From Bradyrhizobium sp. 1 (GTDB taxonomy: Bacteria > Pseudomonadota > Alphaproteobacteria > Rhizobiales > Xanthobacteraceae), in NCBI RefSeq assembly GCF_023073315.1, contig NZ_JADPJH010000010.1, forward strand, positions 62,001 to 126,000: a DNA stretch of 64,000 nucleotides, given 5' to 3'. The position numbers were made by a program, and so were the translations under genes. Position 1 is the first letter of the stretch. Each line of letters starts with the position of its first letter. Shown here piece by piece: positions 43,175 to 51,942 of the stretch. The notes beneath the pieces are model-generated. The model saw only the letters and a program-made list of their open reading frames with translations, searched no databases and was not told the DNA's origin.

Positions 43175-44428
43175 TTACGCGGTCAGCCGCTCGCCATCAC
43201 TGCCAGCAATCATCAACGGCACGACACTCCCCACACGCTCGCCGCCAATCGCGACCGACAGATAGTGTTCCGTGCGTCCCTGGCCTTCACTCTCGATCAG
43301 CACATCGCGCGTCGCGCCGATCTCGGTGTTCAGCCGCCGCTGCAAGGCCGCTTCGCCGACGGCACGCAGCCGCTTCGCGCGTTCCTTGATCGCACCGCCC
43401 GCCACCTGCGGCATCCGCGCGGCCGGCGTGCCGGGGCGCGGCGAATAGGGAAAGACGTGCAGGAACGTGAGCCCGCATTCCTCGACCAGATCGAGCGAGC
43501 GCGAAAACATCTCGTCCGTCTCGGTCGGGAAGCCGGCGATGATATCCGCGCCGAAGGCGATGTCCGGGCGCAAGCGACGGACCTGGTCGCAGAACGCGAT
43601 CGCATCGCCGCGCGAATGCCGCCGCTTCATGCGCTTCAAAATCATGTCGTCGCCGGATTGCAGCGACAGATGCAGATGCGGCATCAGCCGGGCATCGTCG
43701 GCGATGGCGTCGAGCAGATCGCTGTCCGCCTCGATCGAATCGATCGAGGAGATGCGCAGGCGTTTTAGCTCCGGCACGTGGCGCAAAATCTGTTTCGTCA
43801 GCATGCCGAGCTTTGGCGCCCCCGGCAGGTCGGCGCCATAACTGGTGAGGTCGACGCCGGTCAGCACGATCTCGGCATGGCCGCGCTCGGCCAGCGTCCG
43901 CACCTGCTCGACCACCGCCCCCATCGGCACCGAGCGTGAATTGCCACGGCCATAGGGGATGATGCAGAAGGTGCAGCGATGGTCGCAGCCGTTCTGCACC
44001 TGCACGAACACGCGCGGCAGGCCGCCGGCAAAACCGTCGATCAGATGCGGCGCCATCTCCTTGACCGCCATGATGTCGCTGACGGCGATCTTTTCGCTGG
44101 CGCCAAGGTCGAAAGCGCTGCGCGTCTCCTGCCACGCCGAGGCGCGCATCTTGTCGTCATTGCCGATGACGCGATCGACCTCGGCCATCTCGGCGAACAT
44201 CGCGCTTTGCGTCTGTGCCGCGCAGCCGGTGACGACAATGCGGGCTTCCGGCCGCTCGCGCTTCAATTTGCGGATCGACTGGCGCGCCTGCGCCACCGCC
44301 TCGTTGGTGACGGCGCAGCTGTTGATGACGATGGTGTCGGACAGGCCCGCGCCCTCCGCCTTGCGGCGGATCACCTCGGCCTCGAACGCGTTGAGGCGGC
44401 AGCCGAAGGTGACGATGTCGACAGACAT
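43175..44428 (-). CDS. mtaB: tRNA threonylcarbamoyladenosine methylthiotransferase MtaB
   Basis: A radical-SAM methylthiotransferase (417 residues from the ATG at 44428) that converts t6A37 of tRNA to ms2t6A. The N-terminal MTTase domain has the three cluster cysteines in TFGCRLNAFEAE, INSCAVTNEA and VTGCAAQTQ. The radical-SAM cluster is QNGCDHRCTFCIIPYGRG (CxxxCxxC). A TRAM-like C-terminal domain ends the protein. SxQSGDD is present as SLQSGDDMILKRMKRRH. The ATG overlaps the dapF stop by one base, so the two are coupled. A longer upstream frame would overlap dapF and was rejected. Confidence 0.96.
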   Translation of the reverse strand: MSVDIVTFGCRLNAFEAEVIRRKAEGAGLSDTIVINSCAVTNEAVAQARQSIRKLKRERPEARIVVTGCAAQTQSAMFAEMAEVDRVIGNDDKMRASAWQETRSAFDLGASEKIAVSDIMAVKEMAPHLIDGFAGGLPRVFVQVQNGCDHRCTFCIIPYGRGNSRSVPMGAVVEQVRTLAERGHAEIVLTGVDLTSYGADLPGAPKLGMLTKQILRHVPELKRLRISSIDSIEADSDLLDAIADDARLMPHLHLSLQSGDDMILKRMKRRHSRGDAIAFCDQVRRLRPDIAFGADIIAGFPTETDEMFSRSLDLVEECGLTFLHVFPYSPRPGTPAARMPQVAGGAIKERAKRLRAVGEAALQRRLNTEIGATRDVLIESEGQGRTEHYLSVAIGGERVGSVVPLMIAGSDGERLTA

Positions 44429-45303
44429 TACCCGACCGGCGCGAACAGCGCCGGATCGAAATTGCCTTCGTATTCGAAGGTCGCGGTGCCCGTCATCAGC
44501 ACATGGTCGTCGCGCTCGCGCCATTCGATGCCAAGCTTGCCGCCCGGCAGCGTGATCTCGACCTTGCGTTCGGCGCGCTTCAAGCGTGCAGCCGCAACCG
44601 CTGTCGCACAGGCCGCCGAGCCGCAGGCCCGGGTCAGACCCGCGCCGCGTTCCCAGGTGCGCATCGTGATGTGCTCGCGATCGACGATATGGGCGAGCGT
44701 GATGTTGGCCCGATCGGGGAAGATCGGATGATTTTCGAGCAGCGGACCGAAGCGACCGAGATCGTAGGCGTTGACATCGTCGACCCAGAACACCGCATGC
44801 GGATTGCCCATGCTCACTGCCGAGGGCGAATGCAGGATCGGATTATCGATCGGCCCGATCTGCAATTCGATGTAGCGGGTGTCGCGAAACTCCTCCGCCA
44901 GCGGGATATCCTGCCAGCCGAATTTTGGCGCGCCCATGTCGACGGTGTAGAGATCGGGCGCAGGGCCCTGCCAGGCATTGAGCAAGCCGGCCGCGGTCTC
45001 GAACGTCGCATTGGTCTGGCCGGTCTTCTCAAAAATGCGGCGAACCACGCAACGCATGCCGTTGCCGCAGGCGCCGGCCTCCGAACCGTCATTGTTGTAG
45101 ATGCTGATGAAGGCTTCGGTGCCGTCGAACCGCGGCTTCTGGAGCACCATCAGCTGGTCGTAGGGCACGCCGCCCTGTGCCGACGCCACGGCACGGGCAT
45201 CGGCCGGCGTCACCGGCGCAGCGGAATCGCGCATGTCGACAACGACGATCTCGTTGCCGATGCCGTTCATCTTGGCAAATGCGTGGTTGGCCAGCGCGCT
45301 CAT
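44428..45303 (-). CDS. dapF: Diaminopimelate epimerase
   Basis: DapF (291 residues) converts LL- to meso-diaminopimelate for lysine and peptidoglycan. The two active-site cysteines lie in [14 protein letters not shown] (about residue 80) and [15 protein letters not shown] (about 228). The N-terminal [14 protein letters not shown] and [14 protein letters not shown] are conserved blocks. It is the upstream member of dapF-mtaB. Confidence 0.97.
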   Translation of the reverse strand: MSALANHAFAKMNGIGNEIVVVDMRDSAAPVTPADARAVASAQGGVPYDQLMVLQKPRFDGTEAFISIYNNDGSEAGACGNGMRCVVRRIFEKTGQTNATFETAAGLLNAWQGPAPDLYTVDMGAPKFGWQDIPLAEEFRDTRYIELQIGPIDNPILHSPSAVSMGNPHAVFWVDDVNAYDLGRFGPLLENHPIFPDRANITLAHIVDREHITMRTWERGAGLTRACGSAACATAVAAARLKRAERKVEITLPGGKLGIEWRERDDHVLMTGTATFEYEGNFDPALFAPVG

Positions 45304-45515
45304 GAAAATTCCCGAATTTCGCCTGCCTTATATGGCGATCCTTGCCGGCTTGGCCAGTGATTTGCCGCCGATGGCCAAGACGCTGCCAAGACGCCGCCAT
45401 GACGCATCTGTCATGGGACGAATTCGGCGCTCGCGTGTTAGAACGGCGCAGTTCGCGCGAACCGGGATGCGCGGTCGGGTTAAGGCCTTGGTGGGCAAGG
45501 TCTGGGGAGAATAAA

Positions 45516-46283
45516 ATGAATAGTTTCCGTCGTCTCGCTCTGGCCGCGCTGATCCCGGCAGCGGCCTTGTCGCTTGGACTGTCCGGCGTTCTGGCGCAGA
45601 CCCCGAGCCCGGCACCGGCTGCGTCCGCCAGTCCCTCGCCGGCTCCCTCGGCTTCGCCTGCCCCGGCGGCAAGTGCCTCGCCAGCCCCCGTGGCAACCCC
45701 CTCGCCTGCAGCGAGCGCCTCGCCCGCGCCTGCAGCGTCGCCCTCACCCGCGGCCAGCGCCTCGCCCAGCCCGACGGCCCCGCCGCCCGCCGCGGCCGCA
45801 ACCCCGGCCCCGGTGCAGACCGCCGATCCCTTTGGCCAGGAGACCACGCTCGAGTCGAAGAAGGTCGTGATGGTCAAGGGCACCGCCAATTGGGATTCAG
45901 CCTTCGACACGCTGGTCGACGCCTTCAAGGCGCTGAACACGCTGCTGGACAAGCAGGGCATCAAGCACGCCGGCAATTCGATGATCGTCTACACCTCGAC
46001 CGACGACACCGGCTTCACCTTCCTCGCCGAGATCCCGGTCGACCAGGACCCGCAGAAGCTGCCCAAGGACATGAGCATCGGCAAATCGCCGGAGGGCAAG
46101 GCGCTGAAATTCGTCCATCGCGGCTCCTACGACAACATGGACAACACCTATGAGGCGATCACCAATCACCTCGACGACAAGCGACTGGAAGCCAAGGACA
46201 CTTTTATCGAGGAGTACCTCACCGATCCGCTCAAGACGGCTGAGGACAAGCTCGTGATCAATGTTTTCGTGCCGCTGAAGTGA
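45516..46283 (+). CDS. Exported Pro/Ala/Ser-rich protein with GyrI-like effector-binding domain
   Basis: A 255-residue protein. A signal peptide (about 1-28, ending GLSGVLAQ) is followed by a 75-residue low-complexity region of SPAPAASASP-type units (about 29-103). A folded C-terminal domain follows (about 105-255: DTLVDAFKALNTLLDKQGIK, MIVYTSTDDTGFTFLAEIPV, KALKFVHRGSYDNMDNTYEA). The C-terminal domain looks like the GyrI/effector-binding fold found in AraC-type and MerR-type activators, here exported rather than attached to a DNA-binding domain. GGGGAGA upstream supports the ATG. It is followed at once by the SIMPL-domain gene and is probably cotranscribed with it. Confidence 0.82.
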   Translation: MNSFRRLALAALIPAAALSLGLSGVLAQTPSPAPAASASPSPAPSASPAPAASASPAPVATPSPAASASPAPAASPSPAASASPSPTAPPPAAAATPAPVQTADPFGQETTLESKKVVMVKGTANWDSAFDTLVDAFKALNTLLDKQGIKHAGNSMIVYTSTDDTGFTFLAEIPVDQDPQKLPKDMSIGKSPEGKALKFVHRGSYDNMDNTYEAITNHLDDKRLEAKDTFIEEYLTDPLKTAEDKLVINVFVPLK

Positions 46284-46288
46284 GACCG

Positions 46289-47020
46289 ATGAAAAAGCCT
46301 GCCGTACTCTTTACGTCCCTTGTTGGTTTCCTTGCCGCCGCTTGCGCCGCCACGCTGCTGGCAACGCCCGTGCGCGCCGATGATTTTCCGTCCGCCATTT
46401 CGGTGAGCGGCGAGGCCACGATCTCGGCAGCGCCCGACCTCGCGCAGATCGATGCCGGCGTCGCCAACGACGCCAAATCGGCGAAGGAAGCGTCCGACGC
46501 CAACAACGCCGCGATGGGCAAGGTGCTGCAGGCGCTGAAGGGCGCCGGCCTCGCCGAGAAGGATTATCAGACCTCGCGGCTGTCGCTGCAGCCGCAATAC
46601 GGCCAGAATAAATCCACCGGCGCCACGCCCGTGGTCGGCTTCCGCGCCTCCAACCGCGTCACCGTGAAGATTCGCGATGTGACCAAGGTGGCCGGCATCA
46701 TCGACACGCTGGTCGGCGCCGGCGCCAACGATATCGGCAACATCACGTTCGAGGTGACACAGGAGTCGAAGCTGCTCGACGGCGCACGCGAGCAGGCGGT
46801 GGCGGACGCCCGCCGCAAGGCGGAAGTCTACGCCAGGGCCACCGGCGTCACGTTGGGTGCGCCACTCAGCATCTCCGAAGGCAGCGCCCCGGTGCCGTTG
46901 TTCAAGGGCCGCATGGCCGCTGCTCCAATGGCTGCAGGCGGCGCCGCCGTTGCACCGGGCGAGGAAACGCTGTCGGTGACGGTGAATGTGAGCTGGGCGA
47001 TCAAGGCCAAAGAGCAATAA
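46289..47020 (+). CDS. SIMPL (DUF541) domain periplasmic protein
   Basis: A 243-residue exported protein. The signal peptide is about 1-28 (MKKPAVLFTSLVGFLAAACA...ATPVRA). The SIMPL domain covers about 31-243: ISVSGEATISAAPDLAQIDA at the start, DYQTSRLSLQPQY and EQAVADARRKAEVYARATGV in the middle, EETLSVTVNVSWAI at the end. E. coli YggE belongs to this family and lessens oxidative stress; the biochemical role is unknown. ATG at 46289 is chosen; a GTG at 46280 overlaps the preceding stop. The two genes are tightly coupled. Confidence 0.9.
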   Translation: MKKPAVLFTSLVGFLAAACAATLLATPVRADDFPSAISVSGEATISAAPDLAQIDAGVANDAKSAKEASDANNAAMGKVLQALKGAGLAEKDYQTSRLSLQPQYGQNKSTGATPVVGFRASNRVTVKIRDVTKVAGIIDTLVGAGANDIGNITFEVTQESKLLDGAREQAVADARRKAEVYARATGVTLGAPLSISEGSAPVPLFKGRMAAAPMAAGGAAVAPGEETLSVTVNVSWAIKAKEQ

Positions 47021-47189
47021 GTCTCGTGTCCCGGACGCGCTGCAGCGCGTAGCGATGCTGCGCAGAGCCGGGACCCAGAAATCGACACGGCAGACTCTCG
47101 CGACATGGGCCCCGGCTCTGCAGCGCACCGTCGCGCCGGATGATGCTTCGCATCGCCGGGGAGACGCTGCGCTGCGTCCGGGGCACGAG
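47021..47189. repeat. Long palindromic repeat, CTCGTGTCCCGGACGC family, copy 2
   Basis: The ends are GTCTCGTGTCCCGGACGCGC and GCGTCCGGGGCACGAGC, and the inner arms are CGCAGAGCCGGGACCCA and TGGGCCCCGGCTCTGC. A central insert (CGTCGCGCCGGATGATGCTTCGC) is also seen in the copy at 60053. It lies between convergent genes. Confidence 0.88.
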
Positions 47190-47207
47190 CGGTGTGTGCG
47201 GAGAGAA

Positions 47208-48272
47208 CTAAATCTCCACCACCTGCCCCGGCTTCATCGCGACGAACCGCTGCTGCGGAATGTTGGCGGCATCCAGCGCCTCGACCAGCGCCTTCGCCGG
47301 CGCATCGATCGGCTCATCCGTCAGCTGGAACGTGCCGTGATGATGCCCGAGCGCTTGTTGCGCGCCGCAATCGGCCAGCGCCTTCACGGCATCTTCCGGG
47401 TTCATGTGCTGGTCGCGCATGAACCAGCGCGGCTCGTAGGCGCCGATGGGGAGGATCGCCAGACGTAACGGCCCATGCTTCTCGGCGACGCGGCGAAAAT
47501 GCCTGCCATCGCCATAGCCGGAATCGCATACGACGTAGATTTTCCCGGCCGGCGTCTCCAGCACAAAACTCGCCCACAGCGCCTTGTTGCGATCGAACAT
47601 GCCGCGCGCGGTCCAGTGCCGCGTCGGGACCAGCGTCGCGGCCACGCCGCCGCCGAGCTCGACGCGGTCGTGCCAGTCGAAGGCTTCCACCTTGATGGTG
47701 GAATCGGCGCTGCGCATCGTCACGTCGTTGCCGAGCGGCGTGACCACGCGCGGGGCAAAATTCTTGGCGAGCCGCGACAGCGTCGCGATATCAAGATGAT
47801 CGTAGTGCCCGTGCGAGACCAGCACGACATCGATCTTCGGCAAATGATCGAAGGAAATGCCGGGGTCGTTGTGCCGCTTCGGCCCGGCAAAACTGACGGG
47901 CGAAACCCGCGACGACCAGACGGGATCGACCAGGATGTTGAGGCCGCCGGCCTGGATCAGCCAGCTGGCATGGCCGACAAAGGAGAGCCGCACCTTGTCG
48001 CCGTCGACGCGCGCCGGCGGGGTATCGGCATGGGGGCTCGGCGCCCACTCCGGCCACGTCGCGCGCTGCCGCTTGCCGCCGAACTGCCAGCGCAGCACCT
48101 CTCGCAGCGATCTCGGCGGCGACCCGTCGGGATCGAAGAAGGTCAGGCCGTCGAAATGGTCGGAGACCGGACCGTCATAGGTTTTCATGCGGGAGATCCA
48201 GAGGGAGGGCACGCCGACCAGCGCGCCGGCCCCGGCAAGCAGTCCAAAAAGACGGCGGCGGGTGATCGGCAC
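47208..48272 (-). CDS. Metallo-beta-lactamase-fold hydrolase (NAPE-PLD/UlaG-like)
   Basis: A 354-residue protein with a twin-arginine-like leader (ITRRRLFGLLAGAGALVG) and an MBL fold. The metal motif is VLVSHGHYDHLDIATLSRL (HxHxDH), preceded by FVGHASWLIQAGGLNILVDP. Later ligands are in WHDRVELGGG, CDSGYGDGRHF and LGHHHGTFQL. It resembles the N-acyl-phosphatidylethanolamine phospholipase D group, so a lipid or phosphodiester substrate is possible but not shown. The start is GTG at 48272. It is divergent from ffh. Confidence 0.87.
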   Translation of the reverse strand: MPITRRRLFGLLAGAGALVGVPSLWISRMKTYDGPVSDHFDGLTFFDPDGSPPRSLREVLRWQFGGKRQRATWPEWAPSPHADTPPARVDGDKVRLSFVGHASWLIQAGGLNILVDPVWSSRVSPVSFAGPKRHNDPGISFDHLPKIDVVLVSHGHYDHLDIATLSRLAKNFAPRVVTPLGNDVTMRSADSTIKVEAFDWHDRVELGGGVAATLVPTRHWTARGMFDRNKALWASFVLETPAGKIYVVCDSGYGDGRHFRRVAEKHGPLRLAILPIGAYEPRWFMRDQHMNPEDAVKALADCGAQQALGHHHGTFQLTDEPIDAPAKALVEALDAANIPQQRFVAMKPGQVVEI

Positions 48273-48601
48273 GGGCGGGCTTCAGGGATGGTGGGAGCGG
48301 CAGAACATTACTTCCTATATGGGCAGGGCCTGAGCAAAAGGAACCCGCCGCCAAAAATGCTCTGTTTTCAAGGCCTTACCTTGGAAACGGCGCCCCGGCA
48401 TCCGAACTTTCCTTGACTTTTGGGCGGGAGCGGCGTTTAACCCCGCCACTTTCTCGGAAAGGCTTTCTTTTCGACCCGCCCACTGGCCCTCGAGGCCAGA
48501 GGCCAACGCCCGACAGCGCTGTGCGCCCTCGGGCGTAAAAGTGTTTGGATTTCTGCTCCTCGCCCCGCTCTTGCGGGGAGAGGTGAAAAAGGACAACGGC
48601 A
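48273..48601. other. Structured divergent gap between MBL hydrolase and ffh
   Basis: The 329 bases contain several small palindromes: CTGGCC/GGCCAG at 48483-48499, CGCCCGA/TCGGGCG at 48507-48535, and CCCCGCTCTTGCGGGG at 48567-48582. No coding frame is convincing. It should hold the ffh promoter and may be a repeat element of the genome. Confidence 0.5.
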
Positions 48602-50149
48602 TTGTTCGACAATCTGTCGGAACGGCTTGGTGGCATTCTCGATCGTCTGACGGGGCGCGGTGCGCTGACCGAAAAGGACGTCGATGCCGCAATGCGCGAG
48701 GTGCGTCGCGCGCTGCTGGAAGCCGACGTCGCGCTGGAAGTGGTGAACAGTTTCACCGAGCGCGTCCGCGAGCAGGCGATCGGTGCCACCGTCGTCAAGT
48801 CGGTCACGCCCGGCCAGATGGTGGTCAAGATCGTCCATGACGAGCTGATCAACACGCTCGGCGCCGAGAGCCAGACCATCGACGTCAATTCCGTGCCGCC
48901 GGTGCCGATCATGATGGTCGGCCTGCAAGGTTCCGGCAAAACCACCACCACCGCAAAGCTCGCCCGCCGGCTGGTCCAGCGCGACAAGCGCAAGGTGCTG
49001 ATGGCCTCGCTCGACATCTATCGCCCGGCCGCGATGGAGCAGCTGGCCGTTCTCGGCCGCGACCTCGACATTCCGACGCTGCCGATCGTCGCGGGCCAGC
49101 TGCCGCCGCAGATTGCGAAGCGCGCGCTGGAAGCCGGCAAGCTCGGCGGCTACGACGTCGTGCTGCTCGACACCGCCGGCCGCACCACGCTCGACGAAGA
49201 GATGATGGCGGAAGCAGCTGCGATCAAAGCGGCTGCGAACCCGCATGAAGTGCTGCTGGTCGCCGACAGCCTCACCGGCCAGGACGCCGTCAATCTCGCC
49301 CGCGCCTTCGACGAGCGCGTCGGCCTCACCGGCATCGTGCTGACGCGAGTCGACGGCGACGGCCGCGGCGGCGCCGCGCTATCGATGCGCGCGGTCACCG
49401 GCAAGCCGATCAAGCTGCTCGGCACCGGTGAAAAGACCGATGCGCTGGAAGATTTCCATCCCGATCGTATCGCCGGCCGCATCCTCGGCATGGGCGACGT
49501 GGTCTCGCTGGTCGAACGTGCCGCCGCCAATATCGACGCCGAAAAGGCCGCGCGCACCGCCGAGCGCATGCGCAAGGGTCAGTTCGACCTCAACGACATG
49601 CGCGAGCAGCTGTCGCAGATGGCCAACATGGGCGGCATCAGCGGCCTGATGGGCATGATGCCCGGCATCGCCAAGATGAAGAACCAGATCGCGGCCGCCG
49701 GGATCGACGACAAGATTTTGAAACGCCAGGTCGCGGTGATCGATTCCATGACGCGCGACGAGCGCCGTCATCCCGACCTGCTCAAGGCCAGCCGTAAGAA
49801 GCGTATCGCTGCGGGCTCCGGCCAGAGCGTCGAGCAGGTCAACAAGCTGCTCAAGATGCACCGGAACATGGCCGACATGATGAAGGCCATGGGCTCGGGC
49901 AAGCGCGGCCCGCTCGCCGGCATCGCGCAGGCGATGGGCTTTGGCGGCGGCATGAAGCCGCCCTCGCCGGAAGAGATGAAGGCGTTGCAGGAAAAGATGC
50001 AGGGCGGCGGCGGACAAGGTCTGCCCAGCCTGCCGAAGGATTTGCCGGCCGGTCTTCGCACCGGTCTGCCGAACGTCCCCGGACTGACCGGGCTCAGCGG
50101 CAAGCCGATGCTGCCGGGTCTCGGCGGTTTCCCGGGCAAGAAAAAATGA
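48602..50149 (+). CDS. ffh: Signal recognition particle protein Ffh
   Basis: The SRP54 GTPase (515 residues) binds signal sequences and SRP RNA and delivers ribosomes to FtsY. N domain about 1-90, G domain about 91-300 with GLQGSGKTTTTAKLAR, DIYRPAAMEQLAVL, VVLLDTAGRTTLD and TRVDGDGRGGAAL, then the methionine-rich M domain (about 320-450, MGGISGLMGMMPGIAKMK). The tail is Gly/Pro/Leu-rich and longer than in E. coli. The start is TTG at 48602 (MFDNLSERLGGILDRL); no ATG is available in frame before the conserved N-terminus. It is upstream of rpsP-rimM-trmD-rplS. Confidence 0.97.
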   Translation: MFDNLSERLGGILDRLTGRGALTEKDVDAAMREVRRALLEADVALEVVNSFTERVREQAIGATVVKSVTPGQMVVKIVHDELINTLGAESQTIDVNSVPPVPIMMVGLQGSGKTTTTAKLARRLVQRDKRKVLMASLDIYRPAAMEQLAVLGRDLDIPTLPIVAGQLPPQIAKRALEAGKLGGYDVVLLDTAGRTTLDEEMMAEAAAIKAAANPHEVLLVADSLTGQDAVNLARAFDERVGLTGIVLTRVDGDGRGGAALSMRAVTGKPIKLLGTGEKTDALEDFHPDRIAGRILGMGDVVSLVERAAANIDAEKAARTAERMRKGQFDLNDMREQLSQMANMGGISGLMGMMPGIAKMKNQIAAAGIDDKILKRQVAVIDSMTRDERRHPDLLKASRKKRIAAGSGQSVEQVNKLLKMHRNMADMMKAMGSGKRGPLAGIAQAMGFGGGMKPPSPEEMKALQEKMQGGGGQGLPSLPKDLPAGLRTGLPNVPGLTGLSGKPMLPGLGGFPGKKK

Positions 50150-50235
50150 GGAATTCGTCGCGGGGGATCGCAAGCATCTCGCGCAACGCGGAATACCAAT
50201 CAACCGAACAAACTGTACTTTAAAGGAGAACTTAG

Positions 50236-50568
50236 ATGTCCGTCGTTATCCGCCTCGCCCGCGCAGGCACCAAGAAGCGTCCCGTCTATCACGTCGTCGT
50301 CGCCGACTCCCGCTTTCCGCGCGATGGCCGCTTCATCGAGCGTCTCGGCTATTTCAACCCGCTGCTGCCGAAGGACAACGAGACCCGCCTGAAGCTCGAC
50401 ATGGACAAGGTGAAGGCCTGGCTCGCCAAGGGCGCGCAGCCGTCCGACCGCGTGTCGCGTTTCCTCGACGCCGCCGGCGTCAAGAAGCGCGAAGCGCGCA
50501 ACAACCCGGAAAAGGCCGTGCCGCGCAAGGAGCGCAAGGCGCAGGCCGAAGCCGCCGCGAAGGGTTAA
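50236..50568 (+). CDS. rpsP: 30S ribosomal protein S16
   Basis: Ribosomal protein S16 (110 residues) of the small subunit. [20 protein letters not shown] is the family N-terminus, and [20 protein letters not shown] follows. A basic Ala/Lys tail extends it beyond the 82 residues of E. coli S16, as usual in alphaproteobacteria. A strong AAAGGAGAA site precedes the ATG. It follows ffh by 86 bases. Confidence 0.98.
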   Translation: MSVVIRLARAGTKKRPVYHVVVADSRFPRDGRFIERLGYFNPLLPKDNETRLKLDMDKVKAWLAKGAQPSDRVSRFLDAAGVKKREARNNPEKAVPRKERKAQAEAAAKG

Positions 50569-50577
50569 GGCTAGATC

Positions 50578-51111
50578 ATGTCGGCGCTGGTCTGCGTCGC
50601 GCGGATCGGCGCCGCGCATGGGGTGCGCGGTGCGGTCAAATTGTGGACCTTCACCGAGGATCCCTTTGCCGTCAGGCACTACGGCCCGCTGCTGTCCAAG
50701 GACGGCAAGCGCCAGTTCGAGGTCGCGACGGCGCGCGAGGCCAAGGATCATCTGGTCGCGACGTTCAAGGGCGTCACGACCCGCGATGAGGCCGAGCGCC
50801 TCAACGGTATCGAGCTCTATGTCGCGCGCGAAAAACTGCCCGCGACGGATGAGGACGAATATTACCACACCGATCTGATCGGGCTTGCCGCCGTCACCAC
50901 CGACGGCGACGCGCTCGGCCGCGTGCTCGCGATCCACAATTTCGGCGCCGGCAACATCATCGAGATCACGCCCCTCAAGGGCCCGACGCTGCTGCTGCCG
51001 TTCACCAACGCGGTGGTGCCGGCGGTCGATGTCGCCGGCGGTCGCGTGGTGATCGCGCTGCCGCAGGAGGTCGAGGGTGACCGCGACGAGGACGACGCTT
51101 CGTCATCGTGA
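50578..51111 (+). CDS. rimM: Ribosome maturation factor RimM
   Basis: RimM (177 residues) binds S19 and the 30S head during assembly. The N-terminal barrel has [20 protein letters not shown], and the PRC-barrel C-terminal domain has [20 protein letters not shown] and [20 protein letters not shown]. An acidic tail ([11 protein letters not shown]) ends it. It starts nine bases after rpsP. In many genomes trmD follows at once; here two other genes come between. Confidence 0.96.
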   Translation: MSALVCVARIGAAHGVRGAVKLWTFTEDPFAVRHYGPLLSKDGKRQFEVATAREAKDHLVATFKGVTTRDEAERLNGIELYVAREKLPATDEDEYYHTDLIGLAAVTTDGDALGRVLAIHNFGAGNIIEITPLKGPTLLLPFTNAVVPAVDVAGGRVVIALPQEVEGDRDEDDASSS

Positions 51112-51230
51112 CGGCACGGTAACGGCCCGCCAACACATCTCGCGAAATCTTCACTTGCATCAGACATCCGGCTGGTTCACGTGTGGGTTGTATCGCTCAC
51201 CCAAGCGTCTTCCGCACACCGGAGATTGAA

Positions 51231-51902
51231 ATGCTGCGCCGCTGTCTTCTGGCAACGATCGGCCTGCTCGCATCGATGAGCGTCCTCCACGCGCAGACAC
51301 CGCCGAGCCCTCCGCCCGCAGCCGAGGGCCCGCCCGTCGAAGCCATGGAAGAGCCGCTGCTCGGCGACCATTGGACCTATGAGCTCCGTGACGAGATCAC
51401 AGGCGATCTCAAATCGACGATGACGCACACCATTACGGACGTCAGCGCCACCGAGGTCAGCATCCGCATTGCGACCGTTGGCAAGAACGACAGCGGCTTC
51501 CAGACTTATAATCGCTCGTGGGACATGGTTGGCGGCCTCTGGCGCTTCACGCCAAACGACGGAATGGGCATTCGCACTCCACTGGAGATCGGCAAGAGCT
51601 GGCCGGTGAAATCGACGGCATTCAACAGCTCGAATGGCACCAGCCTCAAAATCTCGGGGACGTCGAAGGTGACGGCCAGGGAGACCGTCACCACGCGGGC
51701 CGGCACGTTCGAGGTCTACAAGATCGAGACGTCGATCGAATCGCGAAATGCCAATGACGCGACCAAGAAATTCCTGACTGAGCAGCAGACCTGGTATGCG
51801 CCGGCCATCGATCATTGGGTGAAGCGCGCAACTGTCAACCGGTTCGAAGGCAGGGTTCGCGACCGTGCCCAGGTCGAGCTGGTCGAATACGGCCGCCGCT
51901 GA
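51231..51902 (+). CDS. Exported protein of unknown function, paralog A in the rimM-trmD gap
   Basis: A 223-residue protein with a signal peptide (MLRRCLLATIGLLASMSVLHA), a short Pro-rich linker and a soluble C-terminal part. The ATG at 51231 has GGAG upstream. I do not recognise the family. Characteristic blocks are LLGDHWTYELRDEITGDLK, NRSWDMVGGLWRF, RETVTTRAGTFEVYKIETS and WYAPAIDHWVKRATV. The mature part looks beta-rich, like proteins that bind small molecules or lipids in the periplasm, which is only an impression. It is clearly related to the next gene by duplication. Confidence 0.75.
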   Translation: MLRRCLLATIGLLASMSVLHAQTPPSPPPAAEGPPVEAMEEPLLGDHWTYELRDEITGDLKSTMTHTITDVSATEVSIRIATVGKNDSGFQTYNRSWDMVGGLWRFTPNDGMGIRTPLEIGKSWPVKSTAFNSSNGTSLKISGTSKVTARETVTTRAGTFEVYKIETSIESRNANDATKKFLTEQQTWYAPAIDHWVKRATVNRFEGRVRDRAQVELVEYGRR

Positions 51903-51942
51903 CCGGTCGGCAGAAATCAATGCCATGGTGGGAGACGTTCCG

